Assembly: GCA_000597885.1 (NCBI GenBank) | Contig: CP004371.1 | Location: forward strand, 2,186,501 to 2,250,500 | Origin: Flammeovirgaceae bacterium 311 | Lineage (GTDB): Bacteria > Bacteroidota > Bacteroidia > Cytophagales > Cyclobacteriaceae | DNA: 64,000 bases | Reading direction: 5' to 3' | Shown: in pieces, positions 1 through 9,429 of the stretch | How positions within the stretch are numbered: position 1 is the first letter of the stretch | Layout: each line of letters begins with the position of its first letter | Translations under genes and position numbers: made by a program | Notes under the pieces: generated by a model | Database searches by the model: none | What the model was told of the DNA's origin: nothing | What the model saw: the letters and a program-made list of their open reading frames with translations, nothing else

Positions 1-702
<702 letters not shown>

Positions 703-735
703 GGTTTCTTTTAGATCAGGGTTAATTTTCTACCC

Positions 736-743
736 CAAATGTA
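736..743 (-). promoter_or_regulatory. Bacteroidota-type -7 promoter box for glnN
   Basis: On the minus strand the bases read TACATTTG, an exact match to TAnnTTTG, the -7 element of the Bacteroidota primary sigma factor. It lies 33 bases upstream of the glnN ATG. I see no convincing TTTG-type -33 element at the usual distance. Confidence 0.55.
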
Positions 744-885
744 GCCAAATTGTTAATATTTCAGAATTCTAATGCTCTTTTTTCAACCACGTTTATTAAA
801 AAATATATGGTCGGCGCTAAAAACAGGAGAAAATTTGGTGTGCATTCTCATAAATAATAAGCTTTATCTGTTGTATCAAACCTGC

Positions 886-893
886 TATATTTG
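886..893 (+). promoter_or_regulatory. -7 promoter box for the LtaS-like gene
   Basis: The bases read TATATTTG, an exact TAnnTTTG match, 35 bases before the ATG at 929. This favours 929 over the in-frame TTG at 908 as start, because 908 would sit almost at the transcription start. No clear -33 box. Confidence 0.5.
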
Positions 894-928
894 CACGTTA
901 AATTGGTTTGGTTGTAGGGTTCAAACGT

Positions 929-2776
929 ATGCGTCAAAGAGCAACTTTTCTGGCTGGCTATTATTTGTACTGGCTGGTATATTTTTTATTCATCAAGGCA
1001 GTTTTTTTAATTTATCATAACAACCTGGCAGGCGAGCTGTCAGGAAAATTAATTCTTGGCATTTTCCGCTATGGCCTGCCGCTGGATTTAAGCTTTAGCG
1101 CTTACTTAAGCCTTATTCCTTTTCTACTGGTTGCTCTTACGCCTGTAATTCCCTACCGGCGGTGGCTGCCGCTAAGCCTGATGGTGTACAATAACCTGGT
1201 GCTCTTCCTGGTTACACTCCTCTGTACAGCCGATCTGGAACTCTTTAACATCTGGGGCTTTCGCATGGATGCCTCACCCCTCAACTACCTGAACACCCCC
1301 GGTGAGATGTTAGTATCGGTGGGTTCTGCCCCTATCTGGCTGCTAATTGTGCTGAATGTACTCATTAACCTGTTCTTCAGCTTTTTATACCGCCTGCAGT
1401 TGCACCCGCTGGTAAAACTATTTCCTTCCGTTCGCTATTACTGGGCTTTACCGCTGCTGCTGGTTACCGCAGCCCTCATACTGCCGCTTAGGGGCGGCCT
1501 GCAGGTTGTGCCCATTAACCAGAGCAGTGCTTACTTTTCGCGCAACCATTTTGCAAACCAGGCGGCCATTAACCTGCCATGGAACTTCTTTCATGCCGTT
1601 AGCAAATGGAAGAGCAAAGAGGAACACCCCTACCTGTACCTGGAGCCGGCAGTTGCCGATAGTATTGTGAGCGAGCTGTACCCCGACCAGCTGCCGCAGG
1701 CGCCTTCTATACTGAGCACCCCTAAGCCTAACATCATCCTGATCATCTGGGAGAGTTTTACGGCAAAAGTAGTAGAGCCCCTGGGCGGATTAAAAGGCGT
1801 TACCCCACGCTTTAACCAACTATGCAGGGAAGGACTGCTGTTTGAACGTGTTTATGCCAGCGGCGACCGTACCGACAAAGGACTTATAGCCCTGCTGAGC
1901 GGCTATCCATCGCAGCCCATCACTACCATTATCAAGTCTCCTCAAAAAAGCAGAAAACTGCCGCAGTTAAGCACCGATCTGGTAGCAGAGGGTTACCATA
2001 CCGCCTTCTATTATGGCGGCGAACTGGAATTTGCTAACCTGAAAAGCTACCTGTCTTACGGCGACTGGCAGAAGACTACCAGCCTGGAAGCCTTTAGTGG
2101 CGCAGAGCTGAACTCTAAATGGGGTGCCCACGATGGCGTGGTGGCAAAACGTATGCTCAGAGACCTGGATACCCTGCAGCAGCCTTTTCTGGCTACCATG
2201 CTTACCCTAAGCAGCCACGAACCATTTGACCTGCCCGCACCTGCAAAAGCACGTTTCCCGGGCAAAAGCCATGACAGCATGTTCACCAGCTCCCTCTACT
2301 ATACCGACAGCGTACTGGGTGAGTTTATTGATACCGCTAAAAAAAGCAGCTGGTGGGAGAATACCCTTGTAATTATTGTTGCCGACCATGGTCATACCGC
2401 TCCGGGCCAGTCGCTGGTATATGAACCTGCTAAGTTTCACATCCCTATGCTCTGGCTGGGCGGAGCGCTGCAGCAAAAAGGATCAGTCTGGCCAAACACT
2501 GTTTCTCAAACAGATATGGCCGCTACCCTGCTGGAGCAGCTAGGCCTCTCTGCCGGGGCTTATCCCTGGAGCAACAATGTTTTAAGGCCGGGCATTAAAG
2601 CATTTGCTCCTTATTTTTTCAAAGACGGCGTAGGCCTGATGACCGACAGTAGTTACCTGAGCTGGGATAATGTAGGAAAACTTATCATAGAAAAAGACGG
2701 AAAAGCTGGTGATACCGAAGAGATAATTGCCAAAGGATATCTCCAAAAGTCATTCAAAGATTATCTGGAAAAATAG
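929..2776 (+). CDS. LTA synthase-like membrane sulfatase/phosphoglycerol transferase family protein
   Basis: Membrane protein of the alkaline phosphatase superfamily, LtaS-like branch. The first ~200 residues hold about five hydrophobic segments; the rest is a periplasmic sulfatase-fold domain. Metal and catalytic positions are visible: E275 in WESF, T315 in the DRTDKG block (position of the LtaS catalytic Thr), and D486/H487/H489 in ADHGH. 615 residues is normal for the family. In Gram-negative bacteria such proteins transfer phosphoglycerol or phosphoethanolamine to envelope glycans or lipids; the substrate here is unknown. An in-frame TTG at 908 would add seven residues. It stands alone, with a -7 box upstream. 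Confidence 0.85.
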   Translation: MRQRATFLAGYYLYWLVYFLFIKAVFLIYHNNLAGELSGKLILGIFRYGLPLDLSFSAYLSLIPFLLVALTPVIPYRRWLPLSLMVYNNLVLFLVTLLCTADLELFNIWGFRMDASPLNYLNTPGEMLVSVGSAPIWLLIVLNVLINLFFSFLYRLQLHPLVKLFPSVRYYWALPLLLVTAALILPLRGGLQVVPINQSSAYFSRNHFANQAAINLPWNFFHAVSKWKSKEEHPYLYLEPAVADSIVSELYPDQLPQAPSILSTPKPNIILIIWESFTAKVVEPLGGLKGVTPRFNQLCREGLLFERVYASGDRTDKGLIALLSGYPSQPITTIIKSPQKSRKLPQLSTDLVAEGYHTAFYYGGELEFANLKSYLSYGDWQKTTSLEAFSGAELNSKWGAHDGVVAKRMLRDLDTLQQPFLATMLTLSSHEPFDLPAPAKARFPGKSHDSMFTSSLYYTDSVLGEFIDTAKKSSWWENTLVIIVADHGHTAPGQSLVYEPAKFHIPMLWLGGALQQKGSVWPNTVSQTDMAATLLEQLGLSAGAYPWSNNVLRPGIKAFAPYFFKDGVGLMTDSSYLSWDNVGKLIIEKDGKAGDTEEIIAKGYLQKSFKDYLEK

Positions 2777-2882
2777 AGTATTTATTCAGTTATAGTGGAG
2801 CTGCTCTGAAAATGGAGTGGATTGTGAGAAAGATACAAAACTGATAATTTCAGCTGATCCACCCCAGGCTAATGATGCAGCA

Positions 2883-5024
2883 TCAGCTTTCTTCCCACCC
2901 GAACCGCTTCCGGAGGCTATCTATGGCATCTGCCTGGGCCAGCATAGTAACTTTATCCTTATTTTGTAATGCTGTAGATCCGTCAGGTACCAGCACCCTG
3001 CCATTCCGCTGCACCATAATTACCAGGCTTCCATCCGGCAGGTCTGCATCCCGCAGGCTGCAGCCATCCAGGGAGGCTCCCGGTCCGGAATCTTCAATGC
3101 TGAACTGAATTGTTTTTACTTCCGAAACGTCCTGCTTCAGGGCAGCTTTCAGTTCCTCGGCATTTTCAGCCTCTTTCCAGTCTTTTACGAAACCGCTCTG
3201 GAAAACCACAGCTTCTAATTGCGATAGCAGCGATACAAGACGTGAAGAAGAGTCCTCATCATCAACCAGTGCAACAAGGCCATTAAGCGATTTACCATCA
3301 ACTGTTATTTTACCCCTGATGATTACCATCTCTGGTTGTTCAATACCCTCCAGCAGCACAGGGGCAATGGCTACCTCAGAGGTCTGGGGCTTTAGCCATC
3401 GCTTCAGCTCATCGTGCAGGTGTTCCGCTATAGTATGGCGGTCACCCCCCAGATGATCGGCAAGCGCATCGGCTGCCTGTTGCACAACTTCCTCGTAATC
3501 CTCTTCCTCCCCTTTCCTGTCTAACACAATTGCCCGCTCCAGCAGGTGCGCCAGATTTGTACCACCCAGTAAAGGCATCCCTATTTCCTGGCCGGCAGGT
3601 ACCTGCGGGCTTTCCTTTGCAATTCGCTGCAGCAGCCTGTAAAAGGCCGCAGTAGCCTGTGCCCGCTTTCTGGCCCAAAGAAAGTACCATAACCCTCCGG
3701 CCAGGCAGGTGCCCATAATGAATAAAACAGAATCAAGACCACTGAAGCCAATCAGTACCAGGTACACCAGCACACCCAGGACCTGCATCCAGGGATAGAG
3801 CGGCGAACGAAAACCAGGCTGGTACTCCTCCACCCTGCTCTCTCTAAAAATAATAACTGCCACGCACATGCCCATAAAAATGAACAGCAGAAAGGCTCCT
3901 GCAAGTTTGGCAAGTTCTTTTACATCCAGCGTTAGTACCAGAAGCACCAGAAGAATACCTGTTACAATTACAGAAACTTTGGGAATGCCCTTGGCCCCTA
4001 TTCTCCCAAATGCCTGCCATAGCAGCCGATCGCGGGCTAAGGCAAACGGAAAGCGGGCTGCAGATAAAATGACTGCATTTCCTGTAGACAAAAAAGCTGC
4101 CAGGGAAGCTACCACAATAACAATAAGTGGCAGGGGCAGCGATGTAAAATTCTCTACAGCCGATGCTACCGGCGTCTGATTTCCATTGAGGACTTGCTGA
4201 TCAATCAGCACCACCATAATAGCAGTACCTGCAAAGTAAAAAAATGTACCTGCCCCAAGGGCGTACAGCATGCCGCGGGGCAGCGAACGGGCAGGTTCTT
4301 TTACTTCTTCGGCTACACTGGCCACCTGACCAACACCTGCATAAGAGATAAAAACTAACGCAATGGCACTCACAAAGTCTTTTACACCGGAGTCAAAAAG
4401 TGGCAGAAACCTTTCCTGAACCCTTACTGAGTCTGCTGCCATTTCTGTGATACCTGCCACTACAAAATAGCTAAGCAGGCCCAACAGGATCGCCACCATG
4501 GTTATTTCAATGCTGGCCGTTTGCTTAACTCCAAAAATATTGATGCAGGTAAATACCACTATTAGGGCGATAGCAACAGGCTCAATGGATACCTCCATCA
4601 CCAGTGAAAGGTATGCCCCCACCCCCACAAAAGCAAAGGCGCCTTTCAGCAGTAATTGCAAATATTTTCCCAGGGCACCTATGATGCCAATAAGTGGCCC
4701 CATGCTACGGGTAAGAAAAAGGTAGGGCCCTCCAGACCGGGGTATGGCAGCACTTAGCTCTGCCATGCTAAAGATGGCCGGAAACATAAGCAGACTTGCT
4801 GCCAGGTAGGCAAAGGGCAGGGAAGCCCCCGCATCGGCCGCAACTATTCCCGGCAGCAGAAAGAAGCCCGAACTAAACATAGCCCCGGTGCACAAGGCAA
4901 ATACTGAATAAACACCCAGTGTCCGCTCCATTTGCCTGCCATTCTTCTGATCCGAAGAAGTAGCTTCTTTATTATGATTCTTAGCCTTCATACGCTTAGC
5001 CTTGGGAAACCCGTGCAGGTGCAT
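2883..5024 (-). CDS. APC superfamily permease with C-terminal EIIA-like and TrkA-C domains
   Basis: Inner membrane amino acid/polyamine-type transporter. Residues ~30-460 form a 12-helix APC permease with the TM1 glycine-rich break (SSGFFLLPG) and the conserved proline-rich TM3 region. Residues ~480-640 resemble a PTS EIIA (nitrogen/fructose type) fold, but where EIIA carries its phosphorylated His after Pro this protein reads AIAPVLLEG, with P555 then V556. Residues ~650-708 look like a TrkA-C/RCK-C ligand-binding domain. A regulated, possibly cyclic-nucleotide-gated transporter is a reasonable inference; the substrate cannot be told. An alternative start at 4991 (MKAKNHNK) would drop 11 residues. 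Confidence 0.85.
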   Translation of the reverse strand: MHLHGFPKAKRMKAKNHNKEATSSDQKNGRQMERTLGVYSVFALCTGAMFSSGFFLLPGIVAADAGASLPFAYLAASLLMFPAIFSMAELSAAIPRSGGPYLFLTRSMGPLIGIIGALGKYLQLLLKGAFAFVGVGAYLSLVMEVSIEPVAIALIVVFTCINIFGVKQTASIEITMVAILLGLLSYFVVAGITEMAADSVRVQERFLPLFDSGVKDFVSAIALVFISYAGVGQVASVAEEVKEPARSLPRGMLYALGAGTFFYFAGTAIMVVLIDQQVLNGNQTPVASAVENFTSLPLPLIVIVVASLAAFLSTGNAVILSAARFPFALARDRLLWQAFGRIGAKGIPKVSVIVTGILLVLLVLTLDVKELAKLAGAFLLFIFMGMCVAVIIFRESRVEEYQPGFRSPLYPWMQVLGVLVYLVLIGFSGLDSVLFIMGTCLAGGLWYFLWARKRAQATAAFYRLLQRIAKESPQVPAGQEIGMPLLGGTNLAHLLERAIVLDRKGEEEDYEEVVQQAADALADHLGGDRHTIAEHLHDELKRWLKPQTSEVAIAPVLLEGIEQPEMVIIRGKITVDGKSLNGLVALVDDEDSSSRLVSLLSQLEAVVFQSGFVKDWKEAENAEELKAALKQDVSEVKTIQFSIEDSGPGASLDGCSLRDADLPDGSLVIMVQRNGRVLVPDGSTALQNKDKVTMLAQADAIDSLRKRFGWEES

Positions 5025-5457
5025 GGAAGCCTATAAGCAAAAAAACATATCCTACTACCCGGGGCCCGGTATGCTGCAAAACACCAGTGGCTGCGGAATT
5101 ATTTTACCACAGCAGCTCCACAACCTTGCTACACTGCCATGCACAATTAAATATGTATATCTGTATATCTATCATGCCTGATATAAGTGCTCCTGAAAAA
5201 TCAACTCAATGCATTTAAAGAGTGTTTGCATCATTTCCCTTTTAAATGATTGGTATTCTTTTGGGAGTAACTACCGTAAAAATTCAGATTGACTTTTGCC
5301 CGCGAAATTGTCAATAAACCATAATTAATCAGCACCGTTACCGTCATTAAGCCCAGTTTGCCTGCTATCATAGCACATTACCAGTTAAAGGATCTTCAGT
5401 GGTATGCTATCATCAGAATGATTAATTTATACCCCCAGAACCCTGTTATAAGTACTC
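5025..5457. other. 433-bp intergenic region between divergent genes, no gene found
   Basis: This AT-rich gap separates the APC permease (minus) from a small membrane protein (plus) and must hold both promoters. I found no exact TAnnTTTG box next to either start, no tRNA and no hairpin. A short tandem TATATCT motif occurs near 5156-5171. Confidence 0.4.
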
Positions 5458-5955
5458 ATGAATGCTCCGGTAGAAAAAGAAAATTCCCTGCAGCTAGATT
5501 TTAAAAATGGAAGATTATTCCCATTTCCTTTTCAGGTGGTTGCTATTCTTTTCATTATAGCAGCAATATCATTTTTCCCTACGCAGGCACTTATTTCCCT
5601 TGTGCTCCTGCTGCTAAGTGCACTGATTCTTACTGCACATGCAGGTGTAGAATTCAGCCAGTCCCACCGCACCTACCGGGAGTACAACTCATTTCTTTTT
5701 ATCAAAAGTGGCAAAACTTATCCCTATCAGGGGGTGGAGAAAATCTTCATCAATGCAGGCAGGGTTAGCCAGCGTTTTTATACCGCACACACTACAACAT
5801 CTGCTGTGTTCACCAATACCGAATACAGAGGGTATGTGAAACTGCTCAATGGCACCAAAATATTCCTGATCAGCAGTAAGAACAAGGAAAAGCTGGCCAA
5901 CAGACTAGCTCCCTTATCAGATTATTTACAAACAGAGCTGATAGATCTTACCTGA
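5458..5955 (+). CDS. Small membrane protein of unknown function
   Basis: 165 residues. A polar N-terminus is followed by a long hydrophobic region (residues ~25-62) that fits a two-helix membrane hairpin, then a soluble C-terminal domain of ~100 residues predicted to be beta-rich (repeated hydrophobic strands such as GYVKLLNGTKIFLIS). The layout resembles small PH-like membrane proteins of Bacteroidota, but I do not recognise the family. Composition matches neighbouring genes, so it is probably real. Confidence 0.65.
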   Translation: MNAPVEKENSLQLDFKNGRLFPFPFQVVAILFIIAAISFFPTQALISLVLLLLSALILTAHAGVEFSQSHRTYREYNSFLFIKSGKTYPYQGVEKIFINAGRVSQRFYTAHTTTSAVFTNTEYRGYVKLLNGTKIFLISSKNKEKLANRLAPLSDYLQTELIDLT

Positions 5956-6210
5956 AACAATGGAAGCTATTATCTGATTATTATTTCCTGCAGAGACTAC
6001 CGATCTGCCAGCTGATCTTAAATCGCAAAAGCCCCTGATACACTAATTTTATTTAACCAAAACTGGCATTACCGTAGCCTGTTGTCTTCAGGAGATTTGC
6101 AGAAAATAATACCGGAAATAGTGCTGATAGAATCACCATTTTTAAAAAGAACAACAGCAGGGCTGTAGAAGGTTAGTGCCATAGTTGTACTATAATATTT
6201 TTTCAAGCTT
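5956..6210. other. Intergenic gap, nothing recognised
   Basis: 255 bases between two same-strand genes. No open frame with coding character, no terminator-like hairpin and no clear promoter box was found. Confidence 0.3.
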
Positions 6211-7335
6211 ATGTCAATAAAACCAGTCAGTAATTTATACAAGCACTTATACCTGTGCTATTTTTTATCATTCATTTGCCTGGCTGGCTGCAACAGCGAA
6301 GACAAGTCGGGAGCAGAAAACAATGTGCCTCAAAATAATGCGCCGGATGAACAGATAGATATCAGCGGTCAACAGGTAGCGCGCCTGCAGGAGTACACCA
6401 CTTCAGCAGATTATTCCTCTTTTTCAGGAGAGGGCCTTGAAAAATGGCAGGAGGAAGTGCCTGAAATCCGGGACATTACAATCAGGTCATCGGCAGATGG
6501 AGCAGAAGAACCCGCCCTGTTTTATGCACCGGACAGTTCAGGAAAAATGCCCCTGCTGGTGGCACTGCACAGCTGGAGCAGCAGTTACCTGCAGCACACC
6601 AATATTCCCTATGCAAAATGGGCAAGACAGTACAACTGGGTATTTGTTTGCCCTAATTACAGGGGAAAGTACGACCGGCCGGAAGCCACTGCCTCCGATC
6701 TGGCCATACAGGATGTAGTGGATGCGGTTAATTATGCAAAAGAAAACGCAAATGTAGATACTACCCGCATCTACCTGCTGGGTTCATCCGGCGGCGCCAT
6801 GACAGCCCTTAACGTAGCCGGCCGACACCCGGATATCTGGGCGGGTGTTGTAGCATGGGTACCTATTTTTGATTTGACAGACTGGTACCAGTACAACCTG
6901 AAGCTTCCTAACAGAACGTATGATGAAGATATTGTTGCTGCCTGTGGAGGAGATCCGCTGGAAAACAGCGATGCTGCCAGGGAATGCAGCAGGAGAAGTC
7001 CCAGCAGCAATCTTCAAAATGCCAGGGGGATTCCTGTTTTTATTGCCCATGGCATTAACGACCAGCTTGCCCTCCCCTCGCATGCTATTCAGACATTTAA
7101 TGTACTGGCCCACCCACAGGACCGTATATCAGCAGAAAACATAGCGCATATAGATACCCAACATGAGCTGCCTCCCGGATTAGGATCCTCTGATGATCGT
7201 AACTATTTTGGAGAAGCAGACCCGGCAGTGGTGTATTCCAGGGAATCTAACAATGCCAGACTTGTGCTCTTTGATGGTGAGCACAACATGGTTTATAATC
7301 CCGGCCTGTTGTGGCTTAGCGAACAACGCAGATAG
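6211..7335 (+). CDS. Lipoprotein alpha/beta hydrolase (prolyl oligopeptidase/PHB depolymerase-like)
   Basis: Secreted serine hydrolase anchored as a lipoprotein. The signal peptide ends in the lipobox LAGC (Cys27), followed by an acidic, Asn/Gln-rich linker. The hydrolase fold carries the nucleophile elbow G191-S-S193-G-G, an acid at D284 (GIND) and a histidine at H358 (GEHN), so a complete Ser-Asp-His triad can be placed. The family covers esterases such as PHB depolymerase or feruloyl esterase-type enzymes and S9 peptidases; the exact substrate is unknown. The next gene is another alpha/beta hydrolase on the same strand, 88 bases downstream. Confidence 0.8.
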   Translation: MSIKPVSNLYKHLYLCYFLSFICLAGCNSEDKSGAENNVPQNNAPDEQIDISGQQVARLQEYTTSADYSSFSGEGLEKWQEEVPEIRDITIRSSADGAEEPALFYAPDSSGKMPLLVALHSWSSSYLQHTNIPYAKWARQYNWVFVCPNYRGKYDRPEATASDLAIQDVVDAVNYAKENANVDTTRIYLLGSSGGAMTALNVAGRHPDIWAGVVAWVPIFDLTDWYQYNLKLPNRTYDEDIVAACGGDPLENSDAARECSRRSPSSNLQNARGIPVFIAHGINDQLALPSHAIQTFNVLAHPQDRISAENIAHIDTQHELPPGLGSSDDRNYFGEADPAVVYSRESNNARLVLFDGEHNMVYNPGLLWLSEQRR

Positions 7336-7423
7336 CCCTTCCTGCACTTCAGGCCCCAAATTAAGAGGTGTGTTTACCTGATGTTAGGTTTGCTTTATTG
7401 TATATAGTTCAGGATGGTATCAC

Positions 7424-8266
7424 ATGAATAAAACATTAAAGGCTTTGTTAACTGCTCTACTCGTTCTGCTGGTTATTTATTCACTCATCTGTCTGTTGCT
7501 GTACTGGCAACAGGAAAAGATTGTTTTTTACCCCACCCAGCTGCCAAAAGATTATGTCTTTCGCTTTAATCAGCCATTCGAAGAAAGGTTCTTTAAAACT
7601 TCCGATGGTGTACTACTGCACGGAGTGCTGTTCCAGGCCGCGCCTCAACCGCAGGCTGACAAAAAGCTGGTTTTTTTTCTGCACGGCAATGCCGGTGCAG
7701 TTAACGGCTGGGGCGGTCTGGCACCCTACTACACCAGCCTGGGCTACGATTTTTTTGTAATGGATTACCGGGGCTATGGAAAGAGCGAGGGCAACACCAA
7801 CAGTGAGCAGCAGTTTTATACTGATGTACAGACTGTCTATCAACAAATGGCCGCTGAATACCCGGAAGAACACATAGTGGTAGTGGGCTTCTCCATTGGC
7901 ACTGCCTCTGCTGCAATGCTGGCAGCACGCCACAACCCCCGCATACTTATTTTGCTGGCGCCTTACTACAGCCTGGAGGATATGCTGCAGCGCACCTACC
8001 CGTTTGTGCCATCATTTTTTCTGAAGTACAAGTTCAGAACCCACGCTTTTATTGATAAAACAAAGGTTCCGGTATACATCTTCCATGGCAATCGCGATGA
8101 AGTAATCCCATACGAATCTTCAGTAAAGCTAAAGAAGCACCTTAAACCTGCTGCACGTTACATTACCCTGGAAGGTGTTAACCATAACAGTATTCACCAA
8201 ACCCGCCAGTACCAGGCAGCCCTGCAAACGCTGCTGCAGCCACACCAGAAGACTGATGGTTTCTGA
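7424..8266 (+). CDS. Membrane-anchored alpha/beta hydrolase (Bem46/YqjL-like)
   Basis: 280 residues. One N-terminal transmembrane helix (~7-27) precedes a Bem46-like alpha/beta hydrolase domain. The oxyanion-hole motif FLHGNAG, the nucleophile elbow G155-F-S157-I-G159, D225 (HGNRDEVIP) and H254 (GVNHNS) make a full catalytic triad. The substrate is unknown; relatives include serine aminopeptidase-like and lipid hydrolases. The end overlaps the start of the following glycosyltransferase by 11 bases, so the two are probably co-translated. Confidence 0.85.
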   Translation: MNKTLKALLTALLVLLVIYSLICLLLYWQQEKIVFYPTQLPKDYVFRFNQPFEERFFKTSDGVLLHGVLFQAAPQPQADKKLVFFLHGNAGAVNGWGGLAPYYTSLGYDFFVMDYRGYGKSEGNTNSEQQFYTDVQTVYQQMAAEYPEEHIVVVGFSIGTASAAMLAARHNPRILILLAPYYSLEDMLQRTYPFVPSFFLKYKFRTHAFIDKTKVPVYIFHGNRDEVIPYESSVKLKKHLKPAARYITLEGVNHNSIHQTRQYQAALQTLLQPHQKTDGF

Positions 8267-9308
8267 AAACGCGGCCCTGGCATCTACGAATACGGCTGCG
8301 CATGCAGGGCCACGGGTAAGTGTGCTGCTCCCCTTTTACAAAGCTGCCGCTACCCTGGAAAAAGCAATTAACAGCATACTGGAGCAAAGTCTGCAGCAGT
8401 GGGAACTGCTGCTCATCAACAACAATGCAGATGCTGCCACAGCCGCCATTGCCCTCCGCTACTCGACGATGGATAAAAGAATACTGCTGCTCCATGAATC
8501 CAGGCAGGGTATTGCCTTTGCACTGAACAAAGGACTGGCGCATACCAGAGCACCTCTAATCGCACGCATGGATGCTGATGATGTTTCCCTGCCCCAGCGG
8601 CTGCAAAAGCAATATCAATACCTGCTGGAACATCCCTGCATAGGTCTGGTAGCCTGCCAGTGCAGCTTTATTAGCCAAAGTCAGGCTGCAGGCGGTTATC
8701 AAAGGTTTGTGCAGTGGCAAAACAGCCTGGTCAGCCCGCAGGATCACGCCATCAATCGCTTTATAGAATCTCCTGTAGCGCATCCGTCTGTTATGTTCAG
8801 GCGGGAGTTGATTGAGCGCTGGGGTGGGTACAGCACAGAACCAGTGCCCGAAGACTATGAGCTGTGGCTACGCTGGATGAGCAAAGGTATACTGTTTACA
8901 AAGTTACAAGAGGAGCTGGTGCTCTGGCAGGACCATCCTGCACGGCTCTCCAGAACACATCCTAACTACAGTGAGAGCGCCTTTCTTGGCGTAAAGATGA
9001 AATATCTTGCCGGCTGGGTGCATGCCCATGTAGCGCAACACAGGAAAACAGTGATTTGCGGGGCCAGCAGAGAAATTCGCCGGAAGGCAGCCCTGCTTGC
9101 ATCTTACAATGTCCCTATATATGGGTTTACAGATGTAAAAGAGAGAAATATTGCCACAGCCAATTTCATTCCTATCGACCAGCTAGCGCTGGACCGGAAA
9201 TACTTTTTCATTAACCTGATCAGCAAACGTGGTGTAGGCAGCCAGGTAAAGAAGTTTCTAATTAGTATGGGATTTCAGGAGGGTCCGGATTTTATTCTGG
9301 CTGGCTGA
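8256..9308 (+). CDS. Glycosyltransferase family 2 with extra C-terminal nucleotide-binding-like domain
   Basis: 350 residues from the ATG at 8256, which overlaps the preceding stop by 11 bases and is preferred because the GT-A domain begins soon after (RVSVLLPFYKAAATLEKAI). Residues ~18-245 form the GT2 domain with the metal-binding MDADD (DxD) motif and the acceptor-side EDYELWLRW motif. Residues ~265-350 form a second domain beginning KTVICGASREI, which looks like a Rossmann-type beta-alpha fold. Inverting or retaining activity and acceptor are unknown; a role in envelope glycan synthesis is inferred. Confidence 0.85.
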   Translation: MVSENAALASTNTAAHAGPRVSVLLPFYKAAATLEKAINSILEQSLQQWELLLINNNADAATAAIALRYSTMDKRILLLHESRQGIAFALNKGLAHTRAPLIARMDADDVSLPQRLQKQYQYLLEHPCIGLVACQCSFISQSQAAGGYQRFVQWQNSLVSPQDHAINRFIESPVAHPSVMFRRELIERWGGYSTEPVPEDYELWLRWMSKGILFTKLQEELVLWQDHPARLSRTHPNYSESAFLGVKMKYLAGWVHAHVAQHRKTVICGASREIRRKAALLASYNVPIYGFTDVKERNIATANFIPIDQLALDRKYFFINLISKRGVGSQVKKFLISMGFQEGPDFILAG

Positions 9309-9429
9309 GAGGGTAAATTATGAGGTTTGTTATACCGAAGCCCAGGACTATTGCCTGCCCCATACCCCTCGGCTTTTCGTCTGATTCGTTATCTTTAGGT
9401 TTTATACACATTAAAACTATAACTAATAC

